Below, one piece after another: positions 37,682 to 47,191 of a stretch of DNA of 64,000 bases. The notes under the pieces were generated by a model. The model was not told the DNA's origin. It did not search any database and saw only the letters and a program-made list of their open reading frames with translations. The translations under genes were made by a program, and so were the position numbers. The stretch lies in contig JARJFC010000022.1 in the NCBI GenBank assembly GCA_029310945.1, positions 1-64,000 of the forward strand, in the 5' to 3' direction. Each line of letters begins with the position of its first letter. Positions within the stretch are counted from its first letter, which is position 1. Source of the stretch: Leptospira sp. 96542 (GTDB lineage Bacteria > Spirochaetota > Leptospiria > Leptospirales > Leptospiraceae).

Positions 37682-38319
37682 CAGTGCTCAAAAAGATTAT
37701 AAACTTCGAGGAGGTCTAACTCCACTTGTGTTTCCAAAAAATTAAAACATTTTTCTGCCATTTCAAATCTCTTTTCTCGGATCATCATTTCAGTCAAAGT
37801 CGATTCCAGTGAAATCAAATACCGTACATCCCCAGAAGCATAATCAACCTGATCTTTCGTTAGAATTTTTTTACCCCAGTCAGACGATTGATTTTTTTTA
37901 TCGATATTTTCTTCAAAAAACTCACGTATGAGTTCTTTTAATCCATGTTTGTCGGTGTAAGTTCGAGCCAATTTACTTGCGATTTTTGTGCAAAACACAT
38001 TTTTTACTTTTATGCCAAGTCTTGCTCGTAAAAAAGTCATATCCATTCGCGCAAAATGAAATACTTTTACAATGTCTTTAGATTCAAATAAGTTTTGGAT
38101 ATGAGGAGCTTGGGTCTGGCCAGGTAAAATTTGTACAAGAGCTACCCGGTTTTTCGAGTCTGAAATTTGTACGACACAAAGGCGATCCCTTCTGGGGTTT
38201 AAGCCCATCATCTCACAATCCACAGCCAAACGGTCATCCTTTTTGAATGCTTCATAGAATTCTTCATTCAAGTCTCCTTGGAGGACGACTGGTTTTATAG
38301 TTGAACGTTTTTGGGTCAT
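37681..38319 (-). CDS. RNase D-like 3'-5' exonuclease
   Basis: This is a 212-residue DEDDy exonuclease domain. Motif I is AVDCEMMGLNP (Asp-x-Glu), motif II is HFARMDMTFL (Asp after His) and motif III is DYASGDVRYLISL (Tyr-x3-Asp). There is no C-terminal HRDC domain, so it is a short form (E. coli RNase D is 375 residues). It is probably used in tRNA or other RNA 3'-end trimming. It overlaps radA by one base in an operon and is divergent from the alpha-galactosidase gene, 54 bases apart. Confidence 0.88.
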   Translation of the reverse strand: MTQKRSTIKPVVLQGDLNEEFYEAFKKDDRLAVDCEMMGLNPRRDRLCVVQISDSKNRVALVQILPGQTQAPHIQNLFESKDIVKVFHFARMDMTFLRARLGIKVKNVFCTKIASKLARTYTDKHGLKELIREFFEENIDKKNQSSDWGKKILTKDQVDYASGDVRYLISLESTLTEMMIREKRFEMAEKCFNFLETQVELDLLEVYNLFEH

Positions 38320-38373
38320 AATGGCTTACTATGGAAACCACCCTAACAAAATCATCAAATAGATTTTTCCAAG

Positions 38374-40260
38374 ATGAAAATTCAATACAGAATACACGAC
38401 TCTATCACCATATCCACATTTTTTCCCATAAAACCTGGCCTTTTCCAAAGCGAATGCAAAAAATTCGAACTGGCATTGCAAACAACCCAGGATAAAAAAC
38501 ATGGCAAAATCATCACCCCCAAACTGATTTGGCGAGAACAAACGAGACCCGAAGTTGGGTTTTCCGTCGATTATTTAGAACTACTTTTGCCAGACGTTCC
38601 TGCTTCAGGAGGGTATCAGATTTTCCAACATGGTTACCAATCATGGTCAATTTCTCGAGCGGTAGATGCGACAAACATTGACCGCAGCCCTTTGTTAAAA
38701 TTTTTGCATTACTCCCAAGAGAATGTGTATAGTAAACCTACAAATAGACAGGGCGAAACCATATCCGAATATCTGACCCTATTGTACAATCGGGAGTCAG
38801 AAGTCGGAGTTCTATTTGCTCCCACATCACAAGGTGACTTTGGTGTAAAATTCATCATCACAATGTCTGAATCAGGAATCCCCGTAAATGTAAAGTTACG
38901 GTATGATCTTTATTGCCTACCTGATCTGAAACCAAATGCCAAATTACAATTTGCAAAAATCAAAGTGGATACCTTTAAAGGAAATCCTGAATCCAAATTG
39001 GCAAAATATTTTTCCGATTTGGGGGATTCCATTGGTATCCCAGCTTTGCCTAAAAAGGTTCCGACTGGTTGGTGTTCGTGGTATTATTATTACACAAATA
39101 TAGATCAAAAAATAATTTTGGATAACCTAGCAAAAGTTAGAGAATTAAATCTTCCTTTCGAATTTTTCCAAATTGATGATGGTTACCAAAAAGAAATTGG
39201 CGACTGGCTGACACCCAATGAAAAATTTCCTGGTGGAATGCGGATTTTAGCAGATGAAATCAAACGAGTAGGACTCAAACCAGGGATTTGGCTTGCGCCA
39301 TTCCTCGTACGTAAAAACTCCGATTTTTTTCGCAAATACCCAGAGGCAATTCTAAAAGACGAAAAAGGAGATCCAGTCCCTGCCATTTATCAACCGTTAT
39401 GGGGGAGTGGTTATACATATGCATTGGACATTACCCATCCAACAGCCTTGTCCTACTTAGAGACAGTATTCTCAACCATTGTAAAAGAATGGGGTTACCC
39501 TTACCTCAAACTAGACTTTTTGTATGCGGGACTTTTGCCAGGAGAACCATATAACAATAGCTTATCGCCGCAACTTAAATATATAAAAGTTTTACAAATG
39601 ATTCGTAAAATCGTAGGTAAAAATACTTTTTTACTTGGCTGCGGTGCTCCAATGTTACCCTCTGTAGGTATATTCGATGGAATGAGGATTTCTTGCGATG
39701 TGGCTCCATTTTGGAATCCCGAAAAACTGCGAGTATTCTTAAAAGATAGAAATGCACTTTGTACCAAAACAGCTCTTATCAACGACATCACTCGTGCATC
39801 AATGCACCGAAATTTATGGCTGAACGATCCAGATTGTTTGTTAGTTCGCAAAAAGAAGAATAAAATGAACGAATCTCAAACCAAACTAATGGCTTCCATT
39901 ATGGCAGTGTCAGGTGGGATGCTCCTAGTTTCAGATGATTTAACCAAACTGGAAATGGAACGTTTAAACATTTTAAAAAAAGCATTCCAATTAAACAGAG
40001 AATGCCAAAATCAAACCCCCATTCCACTTGGAATTTTTGAAAATGAATTCCCTGAAGCTTTATACAATCCTGCAGGTTATTTAGGAATTTGGAATCCAAC
40101 CGAATCTGAAAAAATGGTGAAAGTAAAACTCCCAAAAACTCTAAATACCAAAGAGCCATTTATGGACTTTTGGACTGGCACTAGGGTGGATGCAAAACTT
40201 GATTCACAAACCATGACCATCTTGTTACCTGCTTTTGGCTCCGTTGTGGTTGCTGTGTAA
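38374..40260 (+). CDS. GH36 alpha-galactosidase-like glycoside hydrolase
   Basis: This is a 628-residue cytoplasmic glycosidase without a signal peptide. An N-terminal beta-sandwich of about 220 residues is followed by a catalytic TIM barrel: VPTGWCSWYYYYTNIDQK, FFQIDDGYQKEIGDW, GIWLAPFLVRK. The nucleophile Asp is in YLKLDFLYAG and the acid/base Asp in RISCDVAPFW. A small C-terminal beta-domain ends the protein. GH36 members release alpha-galactose; related GH31/GH36 enzymes use other sugars. It stands alone, with no transporter nearby, so the substrate may be an internal glycan or glycolipid. Confidence 0.88.
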   Translation: MKIQYRIHDSITISTFFPIKPGLFQSECKKFELALQTTQDKKHGKIITPKLIWREQTRPEVGFSVDYLELLLPDVPASGGYQIFQHGYQSWSISRAVDATNIDRSPLLKFLHYSQENVYSKPTNRQGETISEYLTLLYNRESEVGVLFAPTSQGDFGVKFIITMSESGIPVNVKLRYDLYCLPDLKPNAKLQFAKIKVDTFKGNPESKLAKYFSDLGDSIGIPALPKKVPTGWCSWYYYYTNIDQKIILDNLAKVRELNLPFEFFQIDDGYQKEIGDWLTPNEKFPGGMRILADEIKRVGLKPGIWLAPFLVRKNSDFFRKYPEAILKDEKGDPVPAIYQPLWGSGYTYALDITHPTALSYLETVFSTIVKEWGYPYLKLDFLYAGLLPGEPYNNSLSPQLKYIKVLQMIRKIVGKNTFLLGCGAPMLPSVGIFDGMRISCDVAPFWNPEKLRVFLKDRNALCTKTALINDITRASMHRNLWLNDPDCLLVRKKKNKMNESQTKLMASIMAVSGGMLLVSDDLTKLEMERLNILKKAFQLNRECQNQTPIPLGIFENEFPEALYNPAGYLGIWNPTESEKMVKVKLPKTLNTKEPFMDFWTGTRVDAKLDSQTMTILLPAFGSVVVAV

Positions 40261-40327
40261 TTCGAAAATCGATTGACTAGCTAAATATATTGACTAGTAT
40301 TTTTGAAATTCTTAGTTTGAGGTTTTT

Positions 40328-40792
40328 ATGAAAACAATAAGTCGTTTTGGTATTTTAGGAGTGTTTGCAATTGGCTTGAGTTTGGGAAATTGTGCTATCC
40401 TTGATTCTGCATCTGCAAGTGTGAGTAAAGTTGGGATTTCTATCTCTGAATCTGCTTCGAAACTTGTAACTTCCGTGAGCGGTAGTGTGTCCGATAGTTC
40501 CAGTGGCGGAAAGGAAAAAGCCCTTTTAAAATATAGAGAAGATGTGATTGCAAGTGTAAGTTTAAATATCCAATACCCAGACCGCACGAAAGAAATTGAA
40601 TCTGAAATTGCATACATTGCAAAAGAACACGGTCTCGTTTCTTGGCGCAACCATCCTGCCACTTTCATTGCCATTGGCCAAGGTTTAAAACAAGCAGAAG
40701 CAACAAAGACTGACATCCGTTTGGTTGTTGCAAATGTCGCTAAAACCAATGTTAAAATTGCAAAACTCATAGAAGAAGGTTACAACCTATAA
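40328..40792 (+). CDS. Small Ser-rich lipoprotein
   Basis: This is a 154-residue protein with a lipobox (FAIGLSLGNCAIL; Cys 22), then a Ser/Val-rich repeat-like stretch (SASVSKVGISISESASKLV, TSVSGSVSDSSSGG). The C-terminal half is a helical domain of about 100 residues (EKALLKYREDVIASVSL, IESEIAYIAKEHG). The family resembles the putative leptospiral lipoproteins with a TRL/DUF-like tail, but no function is known. The ribosome site GAGG is seven bases from the ATG. A terminator overlaps the next gene's start. Confidence 0.8.
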   Translation: MKTISRFGILGVFAIGLSLGNCAILDSASASVSKVGISISESASKLVTSVSGSVSDSSSGGKEKALLKYREDVIASVSLNIQYPDRTKEIESEIAYIAKEHGLVSWRNHPATFIAIGQGLKQAEATKTDIRLVVANVAKTNVKIAKLIEEGYNL

Positions 40793-40797
40793 AATCA

Positions 40798-42660
40798 ATT
40801 GTAATAGGGCAGAAATTCGCTGCCCTAGTTCTTTTTTTCATTCTCTCGCCTTGTTCTATATTTTCCCAAACCAATCCCCATGGTTTTTTATACATCGATG
40901 CCAATACTGGTCAGTCGAGTGGAGGACATTCTGCCCTTCGTTTTGGCGATACTGTGTACCATTTACAATTTTCGTATGAGGATGAAATTTTCCATATCGT
41001 ACGTGAACCTTGGAGTAAATTTAGGTTTCAATATGGAGTGGTTCAAAATAGAAATATCATTTTTTACGAATGGGATATAGGAGAGGACACCAAACTTGAG
41101 TTAAAGCGAAAATGGAATGAAGCCTATTTGGTGCAAAAAAAACATATCGATAATCTGCAAGTTTTAGAACGAACAGAAAAACTTTACGAACTACTTCAAA
41201 AATCTAAAAATTTCTCAATTCCTATTTCTGGTTTAGGGTATTTTAGTTCCATTAAAGACGATCCAATAACTTGGAAATCCATTTTTGATATGGACAGTTC
41301 CCAAATGGAAAATCTAAAAATAAAAATTGAAATTTTAGACAAAAACATAAAACAAATTGAAGACGACTTACGTCAGAAAGTCGAATCCGAAGAATTTTCT
41401 TTTGAAAACTTAGGAGAAAAAAACAAACACCCTTATTTATTACCGACAAGTAGGATTCAAACGAATTTTCAAACTTGGGAAATCTATCAACGCAAACGTT
41501 TCGTTCGAGAATTTGCTTTCAACCCAAAACTAATTGTTGCTAACTCTTTCTATCAATTTTCAGAAACTCTTTCTGAAAATGAAATTTCCAAATTGGAAGA
41601 TTATAAACGTAATTTGATCAATGAGATTAAGTTATGTTTTAATCAAAATAATTGTGATGATTGGGAAGAACTTACACTACTCATTCGAATTGTGACATTA
41701 AAAGAATCAATCCAAACAAAAAAAATCCTGGTGCCAATCAAATCTTTGAACCAATTTTCGTATTTGCCGCCTATCTCAATTCCCAAATGGCTACGCAAAA
41801 GCAAAAAAGAAGAATATAAAAAATTACTACTTCTAAATAAAAATTCTTTTTTTAAAGACGGATACTCATCGATCTCCTTTTTAAAATGGGAGAACTTTTT
41901 AACCAACTGGATGCATTTTGAAACTAATGCAACTTCCTTTGAATATGATGATTGGTCGTTTCAAATGGAAGGATTCACAACAAATCAAGCGACCGATGCA
42001 AAACAAGTAAACATTGATGATTCATCCAAAAATTTAACCCCAAACATTAGTCCAATCACAGAAATACACTATCGCTATAAACAACATGTCAGATCCATTT
42101 ATTCATACCATCTTGTGTTTCAAAACTGTACCAATGAAATTTTTAAATACCAATCATTCATGTTCCCTGATTCATCCCATCCAATGATGGAGCCAGGATT
42201 AAAAATGAATACGAATACTCTCAGTTTCAATTTTATTCCTGCCATTGTTGCGAATAAAATGGAGTCCTCTCCGAAAACAAAATTTATAAAAATTTATCCA
42301 TCCTACCGAAATCTGAAACGATTGAACTTAAATTTTTCGGAAAAACTCAAAGAAAGTTTTATACCTACTTCCAAAATATATTCACCAAACCCACTCGACC
42401 CTTCATTCCTATTTTTTACTGAAGATTCTATTGTTCTACGACCTGTGATGGGTTTGGCCAATTTATTTTGGGGTGCTGGTTATTTTGGTGTCGGTGTCAT
42501 TGTTTCTCCCTTTGATCGGGGTGAAAACGTTTCCAAAGGACTTGAATCTTTATTCAATAGCCTACCTGAGCTTGTATTTTTTAATATCCGAAAAGGGCAT
42601 TTTCCTTTCATTACAGAAAAAGACATTCCAAAAACTTATTACGAACTGGACAATCAATGA
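40798..42660 (+). CDS. DUF4105 membrane/surface protein without a canonical start codon
   Basis: The reading frame reaches back to 40756. Homology to DUF4105 begins at GFLYIDANTGQSSGGHSALRF, ahead of the first GTG (40954). A convincing signal peptide (KFAALVLFFILSPCSIF) lies just upstream, ending in SQTNPHG, but the only possible starts ahead of it are ATT (40798) or ATA (40804). A terminator hairpin (40805-40838) lies inside the same segment. The protein has about 620 residues. DUF4105 proteins are outer-membrane or periplasmic proteins of unknown function with an N-terminal protease-like domain. The body is rich in Lys, Glu and aromatics. It overlaps the next gene by four bases. Confidence 0.72.
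   Translation: MVIGQKFAALVLFFILSPCSIFSQTNPHGFLYIDANTGQSSGGHSALRFGDTVYHLQFSYEDEIFHIVREPWSKFRFQYGVVQNRNIIFYEWDIGEDTKLELKRKWNEAYLVQKKHIDNLQVLERTEKLYELLQKSKNFSIPISGLGYFSSIKDDPITWKSIFDMDSSQMENLKIKIEILDKNIKQIEDDLRQKVESEEFSFENLGEKNKHPYLLPTSRIQTNFQTWEIYQRKRFVREFAFNPKLIVANSFYQFSETLSENEISKLEDYKRNLINEIKLCFNQNNCDDWEELTLLIRIVTLKESIQTKKILVPIKSLNQFSYLPPISIPKWLRKSKKEEYKKLLLLNKNSFFKDGYSSISFLKWENFLTNWMHFETNATSFEYDDWSFQMEGFTTNQATDAKQVNIDDSSKNLTPNISPITEIHYRYKQHVRSIYSYHLVFQNCTNEIFKYQSFMFPDSSHPMMEPGLKMNTNTLSFNFIPAIVANKMESSPKTKFIKIYPSYRNLKRLNLNFSEKLKESFIPTSKIYSPNPLDPSFLFFTEDSIVLRPVMGLANLFWGAGYFGVGVIVSPFDRGENVSKGLESLFNSLPELVFFNIRKGHFPFITEKDIPKTYYELDNQ
40805..40838 (+). terminator. Intrinsic terminator inside the signal peptide of the DUF4105 gene
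   Basis: A perfect 8-bp stem TAGGGCAG / CTGCCCTA with a 7-base loop is followed by GTTCTTTTTTT. It ends the transcript of the small lipoprotein gene (stop at 40792). It lies in the reading frame of the next gene, so transcription of that gene must either read through or begin downstream. Confidence 0.85.
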
Positions 42661-44279
42661 AACTTCTATTTTTATCATTTCCGTATCTACTTTGTTTGGT
42701 GCATATTTTCTTCTTTCCGAACGTTTGGTATTTTCCGCAAAATAAAATTTGGTTGCTTGGTGCCACAAATATTTTTTTTGCACTCCAACTGATCGTTTAC
42801 CTAAATAAAAAATTCAATTGGGTTTCTTATCAAAATTTCAGTTTTGATTTTATTAAAAAGTACAATTGGATTTTACTTACCTTCTATTTTGTATTTCTAA
42901 TTTTACATCCCATTCGTAATATGAGTTTTGGTGATGGCCTTTTATTACTCGAAACAAATTTACTCGAAACAACCATTTTTAGCTTTCAATTCACCTTAGA
43001 TGAAATATTTGAAACAATTTCTCACAGTCTTTTATTAAAAATTTTGGTCAGTTTGGGTTGGGATAACGACCCAAGAATTGTTTACGGATTTTTATCTTCT
43101 TTTGCCGGTATTGTCCTCGTCTTTATTCTACTTAAAGAAGAAACGGAAAAAAAATCATTAGGACTCTATTTCTTTCTATCTGCAGGAGGATTTCTACTTT
43201 TTTACGGTTATTCAGAGAATTATACTCTCGTTAGTTTAATACACTTCACACTTTATTTCAAAATTCTATATTGGCTCAGAAACGAATCCAAGAATAAAAA
43301 TTTATTATTATATGGCGCAACTGCTTTCGTTAGCATTGCAATCTTATTCCATTTGGTTTCAGGGTATTTGAGTTTACTTTTATTTTACCTATGGTATCAA
43401 CATTCCCCTAAACATTCGAAGCCAAAACATCTAATTGTTTCTACCTTACTTGGCTTATTAATTATTCTACCCGTATTTTTTTATTTCATCTTCCTGCATA
43501 ACCCATCCATTGATTCCAATAGTACCCATCTAATCCATCCGCCTTTTTATCCAAAACAGAGGTTAGTTTCTATAAACCATTTCAAAGAAATTTTATCGGT
43601 TCTTTATTTTAATACAGGCATCCCTATTTTATTTTTGTTATACGGTTATTTTTTCCACCATAACTCCTGGAGAACTTTTATCCAAAAAGAAGAATACAAA
43701 ATTCTTTTTGTCGCTAGCTTTTGTTTTTTTCTTCATGGTTTTTTCCACAATCCACAATTAGGTTTTCCAGCAGATTGGGATCTTATGGGGTTTTATTGGA
43801 TACCTATTACCTACTTAGCATACTCATTCTGGAATGAAATGGAGAATAAACCCAAAGAGTTCCTTCCCATTTTGTTTTTTGGCGTGTCACTTACAATTCT
43901 ATCTGGAATGAGTTTATCCAAGGAAGATCCGAACAAAGAAGAATTGTGGAAGTTAACAAAAGATCTAATCGTAAACTATGCGAACGATAATTCAAAATTT
44001 ATTGCCTCATTGGATAAAAAAGATAAAAAGTTTTATACTAAAGGAGATTTTTTATTTTACAAAGCGGCTGAAATTACCAAACGAATGTGTCCCTTCGATT
44101 TACAAGGCAGCATAATAGAAAGAATGGAAAATCATAGATTCTATTGGAATTTGGCTTTCAAAAATGGACTGTTTAAGGATAAAAACGAATTGCAAGTTTT
44201 CTTAACTGAGGCAACAAAAACAAATGTTATGTATCTCAAATCTCTAGAAGTAAATAAGATATGTCATCCGAAGCCTTAG
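42657..44279 (+). CDS. Multi-pass membrane protein, GT-C-like
   Basis: This is a 540-residue protein with about 12 membrane helices and a short soluble C-terminal part. An outer loop after helix 3 has FGDGLLLLETNLLETTIF, and FHNPQLGFPADWDLMGFYW late in the membrane part carries a conserved-looking acidic patch. No exact family is recognised; it resembles uncharacterised mannosyltransferase-like proteins. It overlaps the DUF4105 gene by four bases (ATGA), so the pair is translationally coupled. Its 3' end overlaps the convergent phosphatase gene by 44 bases. Confidence 0.65.
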   Translation: MKLLFLSFPYLLCLVHIFFFPNVWYFPQNKIWLLGATNIFFALQLIVYLNKKFNWVSYQNFSFDFIKKYNWILLTFYFVFLILHPIRNMSFGDGLLLLETNLLETTIFSFQFTLDEIFETISHSLLLKILVSLGWDNDPRIVYGFLSSFAGIVLVFILLKEETEKKSLGLYFFLSAGGFLLFYGYSENYTLVSLIHFTLYFKILYWLRNESKNKNLLLYGATAFVSIAILFHLVSGYLSLLLFYLWYQHSPKHSKPKHLIVSTLLGLLIILPVFFYFIFLHNPSIDSNSTHLIHPPFYPKQRLVSINHFKEILSVLYFNTGIPILFLLYGYFFHHNSWRTFIQKEEYKILFVASFCFFLHGFFHNPQLGFPADWDLMGFYWIPITYLAYSFWNEMENKPKEFLPILFFGVSLTILSGMSLSKEDPNKEELWKLTKDLIVNYANDNSKFIASLDKKDKKFYTKGDFLFYKAAEITKRMCPFDLQGSIIERMENHRFYWNLAFKNGLFKDKNELQVFLTEATKTNVMYLKSLEVNKICHPKP

Positions 44280-45351
44280 ATGAAGATTCTAAATAATGAA
44301 TATAGGTATCGATTTCCTTTTTCATACCATCGATTCTTAGGCCACCCGCTGAAGGCAAATGTGTTAACGTCTGCACCAGAGGGTGCGATGTTGATGCCAA
44401 AAGCCCATCTGAATATAAAAATAAAATATCACCCTGGTCAGCCTTGATTTCCCTTTCAGTAAATGCCATAGATTCTAAAATGCCGAGTATTTGTCCTGAC
44501 TGATCCTGCAAAATCTCCATTGCCAAAGAATCTCTTTTAAAAAGTATCGGGAAAGGATGACCGCCTCTCGCATAACGTATTGTTTTATGAAAATGGTTCA
44601 CTAATACACTAATGGCCGTCATACTATGTGTTCCAATTTCTTTACATAATTCTTTGTTTAACCTAAATAACAATTCGGCAGGCGAAAAGGTTGTTGTTCG
44701 AGCGAGTTCTCTATGGATGGTTGTCATGAGAATGGCTATTAAACCAGAAGTAACGCCGTGTCCTTCAATATCTCCCATAAGGATGAGAGTCTGGTCATCA
44801 TCCACAGGATAAACTTGGTAAAAATCTCCAGAAACAAAACTAACAGGTTTTACATCTGCATGAATTTTACGATTGTTTACAGGCAACATCATTGTTTTGG
44901 ATTGAATTTTTGCTGCCAAACGAAGGTCTCTATTTATGGATTCATCTAATGTTTCTTTATCTTTCAGAAAATTGTAATATTCAAATGCACGAGATATTGC
45001 TGCCTCAATTGATTTTACGTGAAATGGTTTTAATATAAAATCCGATGCTCTGTGATACAACGAAGAAACTACGGTTTGAATGTCATGTTCTCCCGTCATC
45101 ATTAACACTTGGGTTTTGGGATTTAATGTTTTGATTTTTGGTAATAAAGAAAGGCCAGAAACCTGGGGCATATTCACGTCTAAGAAGACGATGGGATTCA
45201 GCTCTCGTTCAAAGTATTCTAAACCTTGTGAAGGGTTTGTAAAATACCTGACAAAATACCCTAAACCATTGATAAGCAATTCCAATGTTTCGCAGATTTC
45301 AGTATCATCATCAATGATGAGTATTTCAGGTTTAAATTTATAATCTACCAT
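44236..45351 (-). CDS. Response regulator with PP2C (SpoIIE/RsbU-like) phosphatase output
   Basis: This is a 371-residue cytoplasmic signalling protein. The receiver domain has ILIIDDDTEICETLELL, the phospho-acceptor Asp 58 in VFLDVNMPQ, and the conserved Lys in DFILKPF. After a short linker (YYNFLKDKETLDESI) the PP2C domain has VSFVSGDFYQVYP, LILMGDIEGHGVTSGL and LFLYSDGL. Such proteins dephosphorylate anti-sigma antagonists in partner-switching systems. No histidine kinase or STAS gene is adjacent. It is separated from the upstream hypothetical gene by 33 bases. Confidence 0.93.
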   Translation of the reverse strand: MVDYKFKPEILIIDDDTEICETLELLINGLGYFVRYFTNPSQGLEYFERELNPIVFLDVNMPQVSGLSLLPKIKTLNPKTQVLMMTGEHDIQTVVSSLYHRASDFILKPFHVKSIEAAISRAFEYYNFLKDKETLDESINRDLRLAAKIQSKTMMLPVNNRKIHADVKPVSFVSGDFYQVYPVDDDQTLILMGDIEGHGVTSGLIAILMTTIHRELARTTTFSPAELLFRLNKELCKEIGTHSMTAISVLVNHFHKTIRYARGGHPFPILFKRDSLAMEILQDQSGQILGILESMAFTEREIKADQGDILFLYSDGLLASTSHPLVQTLTHLPSAGGLRIDGMKKEIDTYIHYLESSSKASDDISYLLLEI

Positions 45352-45384
45352 TCAGAAATATTTTACAAAACCGATCCAATCCTT

Positions 45385-46200
45385 TCACTTTGTGATTAGT
45401 TTGAATTTTAATTTTTCCTTCAATTCATCCACTTTCTTAAAGTAGGATTCCTGAAATACTTTTTTTTCCAAATAAACATCCGTACAAGAGATCATTTCCC
45501 CATATTTCCATACATAAGGCTCACCATCTTCATAACAAACCTCATTTTTATGGATTTTGGATGATAAATTTCGCAAATTGATGCCTCTGAAATTTTTAAT
45601 CAAAGCACGAAAGACAGCCTCTTTTTCAGGATCGATGAATCGAAATTTCCGCGAAAATAACACAGCGTCATGGAAATACTCAGGAACATTAAAAGCTCCC
45701 GAAGTTCCAAGAGTTTTAGACAACAATCGAATAAATTCTGTAAACTCATTTAGAACATTGAGGCCAGGATATTCTTGGCCAAAATATAGCTCCTTTTTAA
45801 GACCACCAGGTTCAAAATTTAGATTCTGTGTAAGTAACCAATCGATGTAAATCATCGGAAATTGTTCATCGTCGCCTTTCAATTGAAACTGTGAAACTTT
45901 CAACCTCATATGAACCAATATTTTATCATTGGAAGTTTTTATATACACTCGATTATCATAATCATTCAAAATTTCAATTTCAATGATTGAGTTTGGAAAA
46001 CCTCTAACTTCTACAGCATATAATAATCCAGAAGATCTGAGTAAAGTTTCCACTTCCTCTCGCCTAAACCGGTTAAATAATTTGGGCTCCATATTGAGTG
46101 AAGTGTTTAACTCACGAGAAACATCAACTAACGATAGCTCATCTAAATTTAGCCAATCGTTTTGATCTTTTTTTTTGTCTGTTGAAGAAAACACTCCCAT
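45385..46200 (-). CDS. Hypothetical cytoplasmic protein between deacetylase and phosphatase genes
   Basis: This is a 271-residue protein with no signal peptide. It has an alpha/beta composition: a helical N-terminus with WLNLDELSLVDVSRELNTS, then a PilZ-like beta region (AVEVRGFPNSIIEIEIL, IDWLLTQNLNFEPG). No family or active-site motif is recognised. A PilZ-type fold is only a possibility. It starts one base into the stop of the class IV-like deacetylase gene and is probably co-transcribed with it. Confidence 0.7.
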   Translation of the reverse strand: MGVFSSTDKKKDQNDWLNLDELSLVDVSRELNTSLNMEPKLFNRFRREEVETLLRSSGLLYAVEVRGFPNSIIEIEILNDYDNRVYIKTSNDKILVHMRLKVSQFQLKGDDEQFPMIYIDWLLTQNLNFEPGGLKKELYFGQEYPGLNVLNEFTEFIRLLSKTLGTSGAFNVPEYFHDAVLFSRKFRFIDPEKEAVFRALIKNFRGINLRNLSSKIHKNEVCYEDGEPYVWKYGEMISCTDVYLEKKVFQESYFKKVDELKEKLKFKLITK

Positions 46201-47099
46201 TATTTTTCACCAAATGCAGTGATCGTATTAAAATGAATTTCGACAGTATCACGAAAATCTCGTGCGTAACCTCCAGCCAAAGTGACTACACACGGAATGT
46301 TTAAATCTTCAGAGTATTTACGAACCATTTTGTCTCTCTCCCTTAAACCTTTCATAGAAATTTTTAATTCGCCTAAAGAATCATCTTCGTATGGATCTGC
46401 GCCTGCTATATAATACACAATTGTTGGATCAAAATCCTTTTTGATTTTATCCAATGACTTATTAAGATGAGAAAGGTATTCATCATCCTTTGTACCAGGT
46501 TCCAAGTTTACATCTAAATTTGAACTTTCTTTTTTCGGATAAATATTACCTTGGTGCATAGAAAATGTATAAACATTGTCATCGTATTGAAAAATATAAG
46601 AGTTCCCATTACCTTGGTGTAAATCCAAATCAATGATGATTGCCTTTTCATCAGGCTTTATAAATTTTTGCTTTCGTATAGCAATCGCTACATCATTCAA
46701 ATAACAAAACCCTTCTGCCTTATCAGGAAAACTATGATGATACCCACCACCCATATTGAACCCAAACTTGAATTTATTAGTTAATTCCGTTGCAAAACTC
46801 GTACCACCAACCCCATATGCAAAACTTTCCACAATACTTCGATTAAGTGGAAGTTCTGAATACATCGTTCTTTCCGTATGTTCGTAGCCAAAAAGATCAT
46901 CTAAATACGCCTTACTATGTACAAGCTCTAAGTCTTCATCCTCAGCCTTTTTCGGGAGAAAAATGTCCCAAGATGCATAAACTGGATCGCGTTTGACACG
47001 ATTGTAAAGATGGGAATATTTATGAGCCGGAAATACATGACCTGGCAATTCCAAATTGTATGAAGAGTGATAAACTAAAGCTAATCCATTGGATGTCAT
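46200..47099 (-). CDS. Histone-deacetylase family protein, class IV (HDAC11)-like
   Basis: This is a 299-residue zinc amidohydrolase. The zinc and His-His motifs read MGGGYHHSFPDKAEGFCY, and the ligand strand is AIIIDLDLHQGNGNSYIF, the HDAC11-like DLDxHQGNG form and not the class II DxDVHHGNG. The second Asp is in YIAGADPYEDDSLGELKI and the final loop is TLAGGYARDF. ATG 47099 is preferred over an upstream start that adds ten residues. Possible substrates are N-acetyl or longer acyl groups (HDAC11 removes long-chain acyls; extension to this protein is inference). It is divergent from pyk. Confidence 0.88.
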   Translation of the reverse strand: MTSNGLALVYHSSYNLELPGHVFPAHKYSHLYNRVKRDPVYASWDIFLPKKAEDEDLELVHSKAYLDDLFGYEHTERTMYSELPLNRSIVESFAYGVGGTSFATELTNKFKFGFNMGGGYHHSFPDKAEGFCYLNDVAIAIRKQKFIKPDEKAIIIDLDLHQGNGNSYIFQYDDNVYTFSMHQGNIYPKKESSNLDVNLEPGTKDDEYLSHLNKSLDKIKKDFDPTIVYYIAGADPYEDDSLGELKISMKGLRERDKMVRKYSEDLNIPCVVTLAGGYARDFRDTVEIHFNTITAFGEK

Positions 47100-47191
47100 T
47101 AATATGATAATTCTCCCGAAAAATGACACAAGTCAATTCAATCAGAACAATTTACTTGCAGGATTAACAAAAAAGAGTAAAATTTATATAT

